A DNA stretch of 64,000 bases from Paenibacillus sp. J31TS4 (GCF_018403265.1 NZ_BOSI01000001.1:682001-746000); one strand, 5' to 3'. Numbered from the stretch's first letter, positions 43,637 to 51,294 are shown. The notes: generated by a model from the letters alone, not told the origin. A program made the numbers and translations.

Positions 43637-43726
43637 TCAGCGAATGGCCGGCAAAAGGTCGGCGGATGCGTGCACCTCTGCCACATGAGCAGCAAACTCT
43701 TCGAACGTCTTCCCCCGGAAGGTCAC
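43637..43726 (-). CDS. Possible 29-residue ORF between phosphotransferase and its terminator
   Basis: The reverse strand reads GTG at 43726 to TGA at 43637, giving a short amphipathic sequence (GKTFEEFAAHVAEV then ASADLLPAIR). It sits 30 nt after the phosphotransferase stop and 22 nt before the terminator, where a real small gene would sit. No solid ribosome site (only GGG-rich sequence) and no family known; could be chance. Confidence 0.28.
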   Translation of the reverse strand: MTFRGKTFEEFAAHVAEVHASADLLPAIR

Positions 43727-43755
43727 CCCAGTTCGCCCGTTCTACCCCGTTCGCC

Positions 43756-44697
43756 TTAGCTGCGAGCCGCCTGTCCGCCTGCCGGCCTAAGTGCGGCCGC
43801 GAACGGCTGTCCGGCCAAATGCGGATTGCTCTGTATCAGCTTGATCGCCCGCTTCCGCGTCCCGGGGCCGATCGGCACGCCTCCCAGCCGGTCCAGCAGC
43901 AGCCACCGGCACCACGCGAGCGCTTCGAAGCGGTCGAGGTCCTCCTGCTCCACCGGGACTTGCGCCAGGTAGGCACGCCGAAAAACGCCAGCGAGCCGGT
44001 CGGAGACGTACATCCTCATGATCGTCACCGACCAAGCCAGGTCGTATCGGCCGTCTCCGAACTGGCCGTTCGTCCAGTCGATTATCGTATAGCGGCCGTC
44101 GTGCTCGACCAGGTTGCGGAGGTGGTAATCGCCATGAATCAACTGATCCTGCCTGAGAGGGCCCGCCCCCACCAGCGTTTCAACCGCCTCCTGCAGATCG
44201 GGGTGAGCGGCGAGCGAAGGAAAAAAATAATCGACGAAGCCGAAGCGCGGGAAATGTCGCTCGTTCTCCAGCTCTATCTGCGTACGGTGTACCGCCGCCA
44301 GCATGCCCGCCAATTCCCGGACCTGCCCGGATTCTACCTGCCGGACCGGATAGCCGTCGTCGCTTGTGAGCAATGCTCCCCGGCCCTGCTCATCCGTTCC
44401 CCAGCCGACCGGACGCGAGACCGGCAGCCCTGCACTTGCCAGGACAGCCAGCAGACTATACTGCCTCAGCGGATCGGGTCGCGCCGTCTTGTTCCAGTGC
44501 TTAAGCACATAGGAAGCGCCTCCCGCCTGCACTCGGCGCATCTCCGCCTCGAACCCCGACTCCATCTGCTCCATATGAAACTCGCCGCTTGAGAGAAACG
44601 GCGCGATCTCAGGATGCAGCTCCTTCCATTGGAAATGAATTCCCGCATCATTGCCGGCTGCATGCTCGTTATCGATTGGTTGCACGACGATCTCCAT
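43756..44697 (-). CDS. Phosphotransferase of the APH family
   Basis: A 313-residue kinase-fold protein with the catalytic loop IHGDYHLRNLV and metal site IIDWTNGQFGD. The N lobe carries a Lys in VLKHWNK. The substrate is unknown; homologues include aminoglycoside-, homoserine- and choline-like kinases. ATG at 44697 has AAGGTCGGGAAGGG upstream. It resembles the phosphotransferase at 28.8 kb in fold only. Confidence 0.85.
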   Translation of the reverse strand: MEIVVQPIDNEHAAGNDAGIHFQWKELHPEIAPFLSSGEFHMEQMESGFEAEMRRVQAGGASYVLKHWNKTARPDPLRQYSLLAVLASAGLPVSRPVGWGTDEQGRGALLTSDDGYPVRQVESGQVRELAGMLAAVHRTQIELENERHFPRFGFVDYFFPSLAAHPDLQEAVETLVGAGPLRQDQLIHGDYHLRNLVEHDGRYTIIDWTNGQFGDGRYDLAWSVTIMRMYVSDRLAGVFRRAYLAQVPVEQEDLDRFEALAWCRWLLLDRLGGVPIGPGTRKRAIKLIQSNPHLAGQPFAAALRPAGGQAARS

Positions 44698-44780
44698 CCC
44701 TTCCCGACCTTCTCTTCTATTAGGTGCGAAATCAATACTAGAAAAGATATATAAGTTTTACGCATGTAAGTTGAAATCGA

Positions 44781-45254
44781 CTAAGAAAGAACCAATTTGA
44801 ACTTTTGACGACTGCCTCCTTCTGGACCATTTGGAATTCGCTCGTCCAATGGAAGGAAGCCCAGCTTCTCGTAGAACTTTCTTGCGGGTTGTCCATCCGG
44901 ACTATCCTCGCCAAATGTGATGACTGTTACTTCTGCAGGAGCAGGGGTTCGTCTCAAAACATGGCCTACTAAAGCGGTTGCTACTCCTTTGTTTCTTGCT
45001 TGCGAGGAAACAGATAACCACCCAATCTTATAGTTCGGGGCATTGGAGGAAGAAAATAAAAGTCCACCTAACAATTTAGATCCAGGCAACCCATCGTTGT
45101 CTCTCACACAAAAAGCACTGCCTTGCTTCATATTCTTCTCTACTGCTTGTATAAACTTTGGATCGTTTCCCATAGGTCCAAAAAGGAATTCAACCTCAGA
45201 AGCTAGCTCTAACCACCCTTTGAGGTCATCCAGCGTAGCATTTACGACTCTCAT
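44781..45254 (-). CDS. GNAT family N-acetyltransferase
   Basis: A 157-residue GNAT protein with the acetyl-CoA binding loop SSQARNKGVATALV and C-terminal FYEKLGFLPL. ATG at 45254 (MRVVNATLDD) has AAAGGA 8 nt upstream; an in-frame ATG at 45296 has none. The gene and its flanks are clearly lower in GC than the rest of the window by eye, suggesting a recently acquired gene. Substrate unknown. Confidence 0.85.
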   Translation of the reverse strand: MRVVNATLDDLKGWLELASEVEFLFGPMGNDPKFIQAVEKNMKQGSAFCVRDNDGLPGSKLLGGLLFSSSNAPNYKIGWLSVSSQARNKGVATALVGHVLRRTPAPAEVTVITFGEDSPDGQPARKFYEKLGFLPLDERIPNGPEGGSRQKFKLVLS

Positions 45255-45386
45255 AATGAACGTCCTTTCGTCTCCCATAAACCGATGAAAAAACATAATT
45301 CCTTTGAACTAATAAGCACCATGTCTTCTTCCTCTTATTCGATGCTGCGTTCACATACTCCTTGCTGTCCAAATAGCGATAACGCC

Positions 45387-45408
45387 AAAAAAGACGGCTC
45401 ACGCCGTC
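45387..45408 (-). terminator. Second terminator downstream of copZ
   Basis: On the reverse strand GACGGC and GCCGTC form a 6 bp stem with loop GTGA followed by TTTTTT, about 90 nt beyond the copZ stop. It follows the first hairpin at 45434 and may be a backup terminator. Confidence 0.75.
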
Positions 45409-45433
45409 CGAGCTTAGCTATCTCCAAGAAAGC

Positions 45434-45472
45434 AAAAACACGCGCCTCGCCGAATACGGCGTCCGCGCGTGC
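45434..45472 (-). terminator. Terminator of copZ
   Basis: On the reverse strand CACGCGCGGACGCCG pairs with CGGCGAGGCGCGTG (imperfect) around TATT, followed by TTTTTG, starting about 25 nt after the copZ stop. Confidence 0.8.
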
Positions 45473-45496
45473 TTTCCCTATACTCGAGTTTGATCA

Positions 45497-45697
45497 TTAA
45501 ACAACGTCGTAGCCCTGCTCCTCGATGGCCTCCTTGACTTTGGCAAGGGAGACCTTTCCTTCTTCGTAAGAAACGGCGACCGTGCCGGAGGCCAGGTCGA
45601 CCTTGCCGTTCGCTCCAATCTCCTCCAAAGCTCCCTCGATGGCGCGCACACAGTGCCCGCACGACATTCCTTTGACCGTTAACGTTTCGTTTTGCAT
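45497..45697 (-). CDS. copZ: Copper chaperone CopZ (HMA domain)
   Basis: The 66-residue protein is a single ferredoxin-like heavy-metal-associated domain with the copper-binding GMSCGHC motif near the N terminus and GYDVV at the end. It delivers Cu(I) to a CopA ATPase, which is not in this window. ATG at 45697 follows AAAAGGAGCGAATAATC; the upstream ATG at 45730 is rejected. A promoter with an operator-like G-tract lies about 90 nt upstream, and csoR is the next gene upstream on the same strand. Confidence 0.95.
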   Translation of the reverse strand: MQNETLTVKGMSCGHCVRAIEGALEEIGANGKVDLASGTVAVSYEEGKVSLAKVKEAIEEQGYDVV

Positions 45698-45785
45698 GAT
45701 TATTCGCTCCTTTTTTCTTATATTGGACAAACGATCGGTTGGATTCGCCTGCCGTATTCGCTTTCGACATATGCTTTCTATTTTT

Positions 45786-45815
45786 AGAATACCCCAGTAC
45801 CCTATATTATGTCAA
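45786..45815 (-). promoter_or_regulatory. copZ promoter with CsoR-like operator in the spacer
   Basis: On the reverse strand TTGACA (45815-45810) and TATTCT (45791-45786) are separated by 18 nt. The spacer holds TAGGGTACTGGGGTA, a G-tract site of the kind bound by CsoR-family copper repressors; binding there would block RNA polymerase. The fit to the CsoR consensus is partial, so the operator is a candidate. Confidence 0.6.
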
Positions 45816-45890
45816 TGGATAAACGCTCACCGCTTGCGAAAAAGCCAAGAGTCAAGAATAGGGGCCACTCTAGGGCCCCAGCCCGATCGA

Positions 45891-46277
45891 TCACTTCATC
45901 AGCTTGTTCATGGTGGTCAACAGCTCGTTCACTACGTCGCTGTCGCCTTCCTGGAGACGCTCAATGACGCAGCTTTTCATATGATGCTCCAGCAGCAGCC
46001 TGCCCACTCCGTTCAACGCCGACTGAATGGACGAAATCTGATTGAGCACATCATCGCAGTAAGTATCCTTCTCAATCAACCCCTTGACTCCCCGGATCTG
46101 GCCTTCGATCCGGTTTAGCCTGCTGATTAGGCTGCTCTTCGTCTTGTCAGAATGATGGCTCTTCCGCTCCGTTGCGCAAGCCTCATGCCCGCGGGCTTCT
46201 ACCGCCGTGCTGCTGTCGTCCGGCGCAAGCTCCCCTACGTTCACCGTCCCTGCTTCCCATTCCCGGTTATCTTCCAT
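45891..46277 (-). CDS. csoR: Copper-sensing transcriptional repressor CsoR
   Basis: A 128-residue CsoR-family repressor. The copper ligands align as C74, H99 and C103 with 25- and 4-residue spacing, as in B. subtilis CsoR (C45, H70, C74), so it is a copper sensor rather than a CstR persulfide sensor, which lacks the His. The N-terminal 43 residues are an unusual extension with His, Cys and charged residues (HEACATERKSHHSD). ATG at 46277 follows GGAAGGGGCGGCAAG; the in-frame ATG at 46388 has no site. The copZ gene lies downstream with its own promoter. Confidence 0.9.
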   Translation of the reverse strand: MEDNREWEAGTVNVGELAPDDSSTAVEARGHEACATERKSHHSDKTKSSLISRLNRIEGQIRGVKGLIEKDTYCDDVLNQISSIQSALNGVGRLLLEHHMKSCVIERLQEGDSDVVNELLTTMNKLMK

Positions 46278-46314
46278 CTTGCCGCCCCTTCCTCGATCCT
46301 CTGGTTTTCTTCTT

Positions 46315-46344
46315 ATTGTAGCATAGTCCCCCCACCTATACCAG
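46315..46344 (-). promoter_or_regulatory. csoR promoter with CsoR/RcnR-type operator in the spacer
   Basis: On the reverse strand the -10 is TACAAT (46320-46315) with a weak -35 TGGTAT about 17 nt upstream. The spacer carries TAGGTGGGGGGACTA (46324-46338), a six-G run flanked by TA-rich arms as in the RcnR/CsoR type 1 site. Autoregulation is the expected arrangement for CsoR. Motif-based only. Confidence 0.5.
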
Positions 46345-46448
46345 ATGGACAGCACCCCGAACAGACAGGACCATACGCCGACCGGCACGCTTGGAAGCCG
46401 CCGAATTGTTAGCCCAAGCCCAAATTGTTTCCTTGATGAAAAATTTTG

Positions 46449-46477
46449 TTGACACTCAAATTTTGTTTGCCTATACT
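46449..46477 (+). promoter_or_regulatory. Sigma-A promoter of the feo operon
   Basis: TTGACA (46449-46454), a 17 nt spacer and TATACT (46472-46477) are a near-consensus housekeeping promoter about 100 nt upstream of feoA. The spacer ends in TTTGCC, half of the palindrome found downstream, so a repressor could occupy the promoter itself. Confidence 0.8.
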
Positions 46478-46528
46478 AACATCATCAGACGGATAACTCA
46501 GTTAACGGCGTATTTTTTTACTATAAAT

Positions 46529-46543
46529 TTTGCCCGAGGCAAA
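46529..46543. promoter_or_regulatory. MntR/DtxR-like operator in the feo leader
   Basis: TTTGCC-CGA-GGCAAA is a perfect inverted repeat, within AATTTTGCC...GGCAAACA, close to the B. subtilis MntR (DtxR family) operator pattern TTTTGCCTTAAGGAAAC. It lies about 50 nt before the feoA ribosome site, downstream of the promoter. No typical Fur box was recognised. Regulation by Mn or Fe through a DtxR-type repressor is inference. Confidence 0.6.
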
Positions 46544-46580
46544 CAATTTGTCCCTATCGAAAAACAGGAGGGTGAACCCT

Positions 46581-46835
46581 ATGTCGAACAAAGAAGTTGC
46601 GTTATCGGAAGCGGAAACCGGAAGCCGTCTCGTCCTAAGCCGCATCGAGGTGGATGGCGGCATGCGAAGACGGCTGCTCGATCTCGGCTTCGTCCCCGGC
46701 AACGAAGTCGAGGTCATCCAGCGGAGCCCGCTCGGGGACCCGACGGCATTCCGTGTCAGCAATACGACGATTGCGCTTAGACGAGAAGAAAGCTCCCGGA
46801 TCTTCGGGGAGCCGGAAGGAGAGGAACTTGCATGA
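46581..46835 (+). CDS. feoA: Ferrous iron transport protein A
   Basis: The 84-residue SH3-like protein has the FeoA core (MRRRLLDLGFVPGNEVEVIQRSPLGDP) and helps the FeoB iron channel. ATG at 46581 follows CAGGAGGGTGAACCCT; the in-frame ATG at 46530 precedes that site and is rejected. Its stop overlaps the FeoB GTPase start by 4 nt. First gene of the feo operon. Confidence 0.95.
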   Translation: MSNKEVALSEAETGSRLVLSRIEVDGGMRRRLLDLGFVPGNEVEVIQRSPLGDPTAFRVSNTTIALRREESSRIFGEPEGEELA

Positions 46836-47569
46836 ACACTTACACCGTAGCGTTGGCAGGCAACCCGAACACCGGCAAGAGCACTCTCTTCAACTCCTTA
46901 ACCGGCATGCGCCAGCATACCGGCAACTGGGCAGGCAAGACGGTCCTGACTGCGGAGGGCGACTGTGTTCGCGGCGGCACCCGATTCCGGCTGGTGGATC
47001 TCCCCGGCACGTATTCTCTCTACTCCAACTCGGCGGACGAGGAAGCCGCCCGGGATTACATTATTTTCGAGAATCCCGACTGCGCGATTGTGGTGCTGGA
47101 TGCAACCTCGCTCGAACGGAATCTCAATCTGGCCCTCCAGGTGCTAGAGATGACTAGCCGAGTTGTCGTCTGCATCAATCTGATCGACGAAGCTGAGAAG
47201 CTAGGCATTCGGATCGATCTTCAGACCTTCCGGCAGCGGCTGGGCGTTCCGGTTGTCGCCATCTCCGCTCGGCACAACCGCGGGGTCGACGCCCTGATGG
47301 AGCTCGTCGAACAAGTCGCCAGCGGCCAGCTGGCCCCGCATCCAACCGTTCTAACGTATGGTGACGAGATTGAGCACAAGATCGGGGAGCTTGAGCCCCT
47401 GGTCCGTTCCGCTCTCGGCACCCGGTACCCGACCCGCTGGGTCGCCCTCCGCCTGCTGGACGGAGACGAGGGTCTGCTTGCCTCGCTGAAGAAGCGGCTG
47501 CATGACCGTGCCATGCCGCAATCGGGCAAGGAGGGGGAGATCCGCTATGAGCGCACCGCATGCCACTAA
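46832..47569 (+). CDS. feoB: FeoB small GTPase domain protein (split FeoB, N part)
   Basis: The 245-residue protein has the FeoB G domain: G1 GNPNTGKST, G3 DLPGTYSL, G4 NLIDEAEK and a helical GDI-like region, and it ends before the membrane domain. It binds GTP and gates iron import. In this organism the G protein and the channel are separate proteins, whereas most bacteria fuse them. ATG at 46832 overlaps feoA as ATGA. Confidence 0.92.
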   Translation: MNTYTVALAGNPNTGKSTLFNSLTGMRQHTGNWAGKTVLTAEGDCVRGGTRFRLVDLPGTYSLYSNSADEEAARDYIIFENPDCAIVVLDATSLERNLNLALQVLEMTSRVVVCINLIDEAEKLGIRIDLQTFRQRLGVPVVAISARHNRGVDALMELVEQVASGQLAPHPTVLTYGDEIEHKIGELEPLVRSALGTRYPTRWVALRLLDGDEGLLASLKKRLHDRAMPQSGKEGEIRYERTACH

Positions 47570-48953
47570 CACTCCGGACCCTCTCGATTCGCTGCTTGCC
47601 CAAGCGCAGCGCCTCGCCTCCGGCACAACCGTTCGCGACCGCATCGTCGGCGATATTTACCGCAGCAGCCGCGCGATCTGCAAAGCCGCCGTCCGTTACG
47701 AGGATAAGCGCAAGCTTGCGAGCACCCACAAGCTTGACCGCATTCTGACCTCCAAGCTGTGGGGTTTCCCGATTATGCTCGCCGTGCTGGGCGTAATCTT
47801 CTGGATTACGATTGCGGGAGCGAACGTGCCATCCTCCCTGCTGGCCGATTTCTTTGGCGTCATCGAATCGTACCTGACCGCAGGCTTCGAGGCGGTTCAC
47901 GCTCCAGCCTGGCTTCACGGCGTGCTCGTTCTCGGCTTTTTTCGCGGCACGGGTTGGGTTATTAGCGTCATGCTTCCGCCGATGGCGATTTTCTTCCCGG
48001 TTTTCGCGCTGCTGGAGAACTTCGGCTACCTGCCCAGAGTCGCCTTCAACATGGATCGGCTGTTCAAAAAATCGGGCGGTCACGGCAAGCAGGCGCTGAC
48101 GATGTCGATGGGCTTCGGCTGCAACGCCGCAGCGATCTTGTCGACGCGGATTATCGAATCGCCGCGCGAGCGGATGCTAGCCATTCTGACGAACAATTTC
48201 GTCCCCTGCAACGGACGCTGGCCGACTCTCATTCTGCTTTCCTCGCTGTTTATGGCTGCGGGAGTGGCGAGCGGCCTCCAGACGCTGGCTACGGCCCTGG
48301 TCGTCATGGGCTTCGTCTTGTTCGGCATCGTCGTCACGCTGACGGTTTCCTGGCTGCTGTCCAAGACGGCACTGCGGGGCGTTCCAACGCATTATACGCT
48401 TGAGCTGCCGCCTTACCGGAGACCCCAGATCTGGAAGACGATCCTGCTGTCCTCGCGGGACAAATCGTGGAACGTCCTCAAGCGGGCCGTCATCGTGGCC
48501 GCCCCCGCCGGCATTCTGACCTGGATTCTAGGCAATATCTACATCTCGGGGGACAGCGTTCTGCAGCACATGGCAGCAATTTTCGAACCGTTCGCCCACG
48601 CGATCGGACTGGACGGCTACATTATTATGGCCTTCCTGCTCGGCCTCCCGGCCAACGAGATCGTGCTGCCGATCCTGCTGATGGGCTATATGGCGTCGGG
48701 CGCGATGGTCGATGCCGACGGACTCGGCAATATCAAGGAGCTGTTTCTAGACCACGGCTGGACCTGGCTGACGGCCCTCAATATGATGCTGTTCTCATTG
48801 CTTCATTATCCGTGCGGCACGACCTTATTCAACATCTACAAAGAAACGAAGAGCGCCAAGTGGACGTTCCTGTCCGCTGTGATTCCGCTGGCGATCGCGA
48901 TTGGCGTCACCTTTATCACCGCCCAGGCAGCAAGAGCTTTGGGCTGGGTATAA
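47547..48953 (+). CDS. feoB: FeoB membrane domain (split FeoB, C part; nucleoside-recognition/gate domains)
   Basis: The 468-residue protein carries the FeoB_C and Gate domains, with about nine membrane helices, and the motifs SMGFGCNAAAILSTR and NNFVPCNGRWPTL that hold conserved Cys residues of the iron path. ATG at 47547 follows GGAGGGGGAGATCCGCT and overlaps the GTPase gene by 23 nt, so it is translated from its own site with the two ORFs out of frame. Fe(II) import across the membrane is the expected role with the upstream GTPase. A strong terminator follows. Confidence 0.92.
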   Translation: MSAPHATNTPDPLDSLLAQAQRLASGTTVRDRIVGDIYRSSRAICKAAVRYEDKRKLASTHKLDRILTSKLWGFPIMLAVLGVIFWITIAGANVPSSLLADFFGVIESYLTAGFEAVHAPAWLHGVLVLGFFRGTGWVISVMLPPMAIFFPVFALLENFGYLPRVAFNMDRLFKKSGGHGKQALTMSMGFGCNAAAILSTRIIESPRERMLAILTNNFVPCNGRWPTLILLSSLFMAAGVASGLQTLATALVVMGFVLFGIVVTLTVSWLLSKTALRGVPTHYTLELPPYRRPQIWKTILLSSRDKSWNVLKRAVIVAAPAGILTWILGNIYISGDSVLQHMAAIFEPFAHAIGLDGYIIMAFLLGLPANEIVLPILLMGYMASGAMVDADGLGNIKELFLDHGWTWLTALNMMLFSLLHYPCGTTLFNIYKETKSAKWTFLSAVIPLAIAIGVTFITAQAARALGWV

Positions 48954-48956
48954 CGG

Positions 48957-48995
48957 CAAAAAGGGAGGAGCCCCATATGGGCTCCTCCCTTTTTG
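48957..48995. terminator. Bidirectional terminator after feo operon
   Basis: AAAAAGGGAGGAGCCC and GGGCTCCTCCCTTTTT form a 16 bp stem around CATAT, ending with a T-run on both strands. It lies between convergent feoB and the SDR gene. Confidence 0.92.
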
Positions 48996-49049
48996 GTATG
49001 CCTGGCGGATTGGTTATCCGGTGAAGAAAACTTGCGGTATATTGCCTGC

Positions 49050-49802
49050 TTACTTCGCGGAGTAACCGCCATCTACCGGGATTTCGATGCCGGTAATGTA
49101 AGAAGAATCGTCGGAGGCGAGGAACAGAACCGCCTTGGCGATGTCTTCCGCTTCTCCGAGGCGCGGAATCGGGGTCATGGACAGGAACCAGCCTCTCATC
49201 TTCTCGTCGTTCATCAGGTCGACGGTCATCGGGGTTTTGATGAAGCCCGGATGAACCGAATTGACGCGGATGTTGTCCTTGGCGAAGTCAACGGCCGTCG
49301 CCTTGGTCAGCATGCGGACAGCACCCTTGGAGGCGGTATAGGCGCCCGCTCCGCTGCCGCCGGTCAAGCCGGCGATCGAGGAAATGTTAACGATCGAACC
49401 GCCGCCGTTTTTCTGCATATGCGGAATGACGTGCTTTTGGCCCAGGAAGGTGCCCGTCAGGTTGATCGACATAATGCGGTCCCATTGCTCGAGTGTCATC
49501 TCCAGCATCGGAGTCGCGCCGGAGATGCCGGCATTGTTGACCAGAACGTCGATCTTGCCGAATGCTTCGATGGTGCCTTCCACGACGCGGACCCAGTCCT
49601 CCTCGGATGCGACGTTCTGCTTGAAGCCGATCGCTTCGCCGCCGTTCTCCTTGATTTCTTGGACGACCTGCTGTGCCTTCTCTTCCTGAATATCCGTGAT
49701 GACGACCTTGGCGCCCTCTTGGGCCAGGAGCATCGCGTCCGCTTTGCCCATTCCTCCGGCGGCACCGGTTACGATTGCGACTTTGCCTGTCATTTTCCCC
49801 AT
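49050..49802 (-). CDS. SDR family oxidoreductase
   Basis: The 250-residue classical SDR has the cofactor motif TGAAGGMGK, NNAG, and the catalytic YTASK with upstream Ser. An acidic residue after beta-2 (TDIQE) indicates NAD preference. The family includes glucose and 3-oxoacyl reductases, so the substrate is not fixed by sequence. ATG at 49802 has GGGGAGGAACACAAC upstream; the earlier in-frame ATG at 49904 overlaps the MarR gene. It is probably controlled by the MarR gene 77 nt upstream. Confidence 0.9.
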   Translation of the reverse strand: MGKMTGKVAIVTGAAGGMGKADAMLLAQEGAKVVITDIQEEKAQQVVQEIKENGGEAIGFKQNVASEEDWVRVVEGTIEAFGKIDVLVNNAGISGATPMLEMTLEQWDRIMSINLTGTFLGQKHVIPHMQKNGGGSIVNISSIAGLTGGSGAGAYTASKGAVRMLTKATAVDFAKDNIRVNSVHPGFIKTPMTVDLMNDEKMRGWFLSMTPIPRLGEAEDIAKAVLFLASDDSSYITGIEIPVDGGYSAK

Positions 49803-49879
49803 GTTGTGTTCCTCCCCATGATGTTTGCTGTGGTGTGATGAATGGCCGCGGTCCTTATACCGGTTCGTTCGGCCGGCCG

Positions 49880-50338
49880 TCAAGCCCGGCTGCCTCGCTC
49901 CCATACCTTCCGGGACTTGGCGCCGATCCGGTCATAGGAGGCGATCAGCGCATCAAGCTCCTCGCTTGAGGTGTCCTCTAGCAGCTCCTCCATGAAGTCC
50001 ATCCAATGCTTGTCCATCCGATTGACGACGCCGAGTCCCTCCTCCGTTATGCTCAAGAGGACGGTCCTTCTGTCCGTTTCGGGAACGGTGCGCTCTACAT
50101 ATCCTTTTCGAACCAATTTATTCGCAAGGTTCGTCACCGCCGGCAGCGTGACGCCGAGCGCTTCCGCCAGCCGCGAACTAGACTGCGGACCCTCCATCTT
50201 AAGGAGATGGAGGATAGCATACTGCGATGCCGTCAAATCGCTCTCCAGCAGCTTGGAGAACTGGATGACGAACTGCGTGATCTGACCGGAGATCAAACGG
50301 GATAGCTGTTCTTTCTTGCTCTGCTCGAACCCTATCAC
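49880..50338 (-). CDS. MarR family transcriptional regulator
   Basis: A 152-residue winged-helix regulator (SRLAEALGVTLPAVTNLANKLVRKG, then wing ERTVPETDRR). The start is uncertain: GTG at 50338 (VIGFEQSK) is preferred by conservation-like position, although its G-rich site overlaps; TTG at 50365 has no site. It lies upstream of the SDR gene on the same strand and a palindrome lies about 40 nt before it. Confidence 0.85.
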   Translation of the reverse strand: MIGFEQSKKEQLSRLISGQITQFVIQFSKLLESDLTASQYAILHLLKMEGPQSSSRLAEALGVTLPAVTNLANKLVRKGYVERTVPETDRRTVLLSITEEGLGVVNRMDKHWMDFMEELLEDTSSEELDALIASYDRIGAKSRKVWERGSRA

Positions 50339-50379
50339 CCCCCATATGCTTAAAGGCGAATCCAAGCGTCATGATAATA

Positions 50380-50395
50380 GTTAAAAGCTCTTAAC
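50380..50395. promoter_or_regulatory. Palindromic operator candidate for the MarR regulator
   Basis: GTTAAAAGCTCTTAAC is a 16 bp inverted repeat with one mismatch in AT-rich DNA upstream of the MarR-SDR unit. MarR dimers bind such palindromes in their own promoters. Evidence is position and symmetry. Confidence 0.5.
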
Positions 50396-50696
50396 AATTC
50401 AATATTAAAATAGAAAACGGGCGAAGTCAACCTGTCTTCGAAGGCATGCGGTTGACCACCCTCCTGTAACGCCAAGCACCGGGCTGGGAGACTCGCGCGA
50501 AAACATACTACCGTTTTCGGACTCAGCAGCGTTTAGTATGAGGCTCCCTCCCGTCCTTCATGCGGGATTCCTGGTATACCGGCGATCGATAACGCAGAAC
50601 GGCACCAAGCTCCCCTCCCTTGACAACCACAGCCGGTGTGGCCCGCCGGGCACGGGCTTTTCCCGCTCCATCGCTTCGTGGTATACTTTGATCATA
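50396..50696. other. Intergenic region between MarR and signal peptidase genes
   Basis: Contains an inverted pair CATACTA/TAGTATG about 30 nt apart near 50507-50540, a TTGACA at 50619 with no well-spaced -10, and TATACT near 50682 that may be the -10 of the signal peptidase promoter. No RNA gene or additional ORF with a ribosome site was recognised. Confidence 0.5.
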
Positions 50697-50723
50697 ATGA
50701 CTTTACGGAAGGCAGGGACTCCC

Positions 50724-51272
50724 ATGAAGGTTTGGAAAGAAGTATGGCATTGGGGAAGCTCGCTCGGCATTGCGTTTCTGCTTGCCATGCTGATCGGCGT
50801 CTTCGTCTTCCAGCCGACCAAAGTGTCCGGCCATTCGATGGATCCGACACTGCGCGACAATGAGCGGGTGTTCGTCTCCAAGCTGTCTCATACGTTTTCA
50901 TATGAACCGGATTACAACGACATCGTCATCTTGGACAGCCGCGTCGACCGGGAGCGCACGTTCCGCGACGACGTGCTCGAGAACGGGCTGCTGAGCCTCC
51001 TCTCCGGCAAGGCCGACGAACAGATTATCTTCATCAAGCGGGTCATCGGCAAAGCAGGAGATGAGATTGAATTCAAAGACCATAAAGTCTACCGGAACGG
51101 GGAACCACTGGACGAACCGTATCTGAACGAGCCGATGACTTATACATCCAGCAAGAAGTGGGTCGTACCTGAAGGCCATGTCTTCGTACTCGGCGACAAT
51201 CGCAACCATAGCCTGGACAGCCGGGATATCGGCTATATCCCGCTCAGCCACGTTCTGGGCAAAAAAATGTAA
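50724..51272 (+). CDS. Type I signal peptidase
   Basis: A 182-residue membrane peptidase with an N-terminal anchor (about 11-29), catalytic Ser38 in SGHSMDPTL and Lys105 in KRVIGKAGDE, and the C-terminal GDNRNHSLDSR box. It cleaves signal peptides outside the membrane. Gram-positive type with a single anchor. ATG at 50724 follows GGAAGGCAGGG; the ATG at 50697 is an alternative. Monocistronic, with its own terminator. Confidence 0.95.
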   Translation: MKVWKEVWHWGSSLGIAFLLAMLIGVFVFQPTKVSGHSMDPTLRDNERVFVSKLSHTFSYEPDYNDIVILDSRVDRERTFRDDVLENGLLSLLSGKADEQIIFIKRVIGKAGDEIEFKDHKVYRNGEPLDEPYLNEPMTYTSSKKWVVPEGHVFVLGDNRNHSLDSRDIGYIPLSHVLGKKM

Positions 51273-51294
51273 GCAGCGGCACGCCGCAGCAGCA

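Noticed and set aside
46449-46560. Fur box in the feo promoter
   Set aside because: No GATAATGATAATCATTATC-like repeat was found; the visible palindrome is TTTGCC-CGA-GGCAAA, which fits the DtxR/MntR type.
47175-48083. 302-codon reverse ORF
   Set aside because: Antisense of the FeoB genes; no motif or ribosome site.
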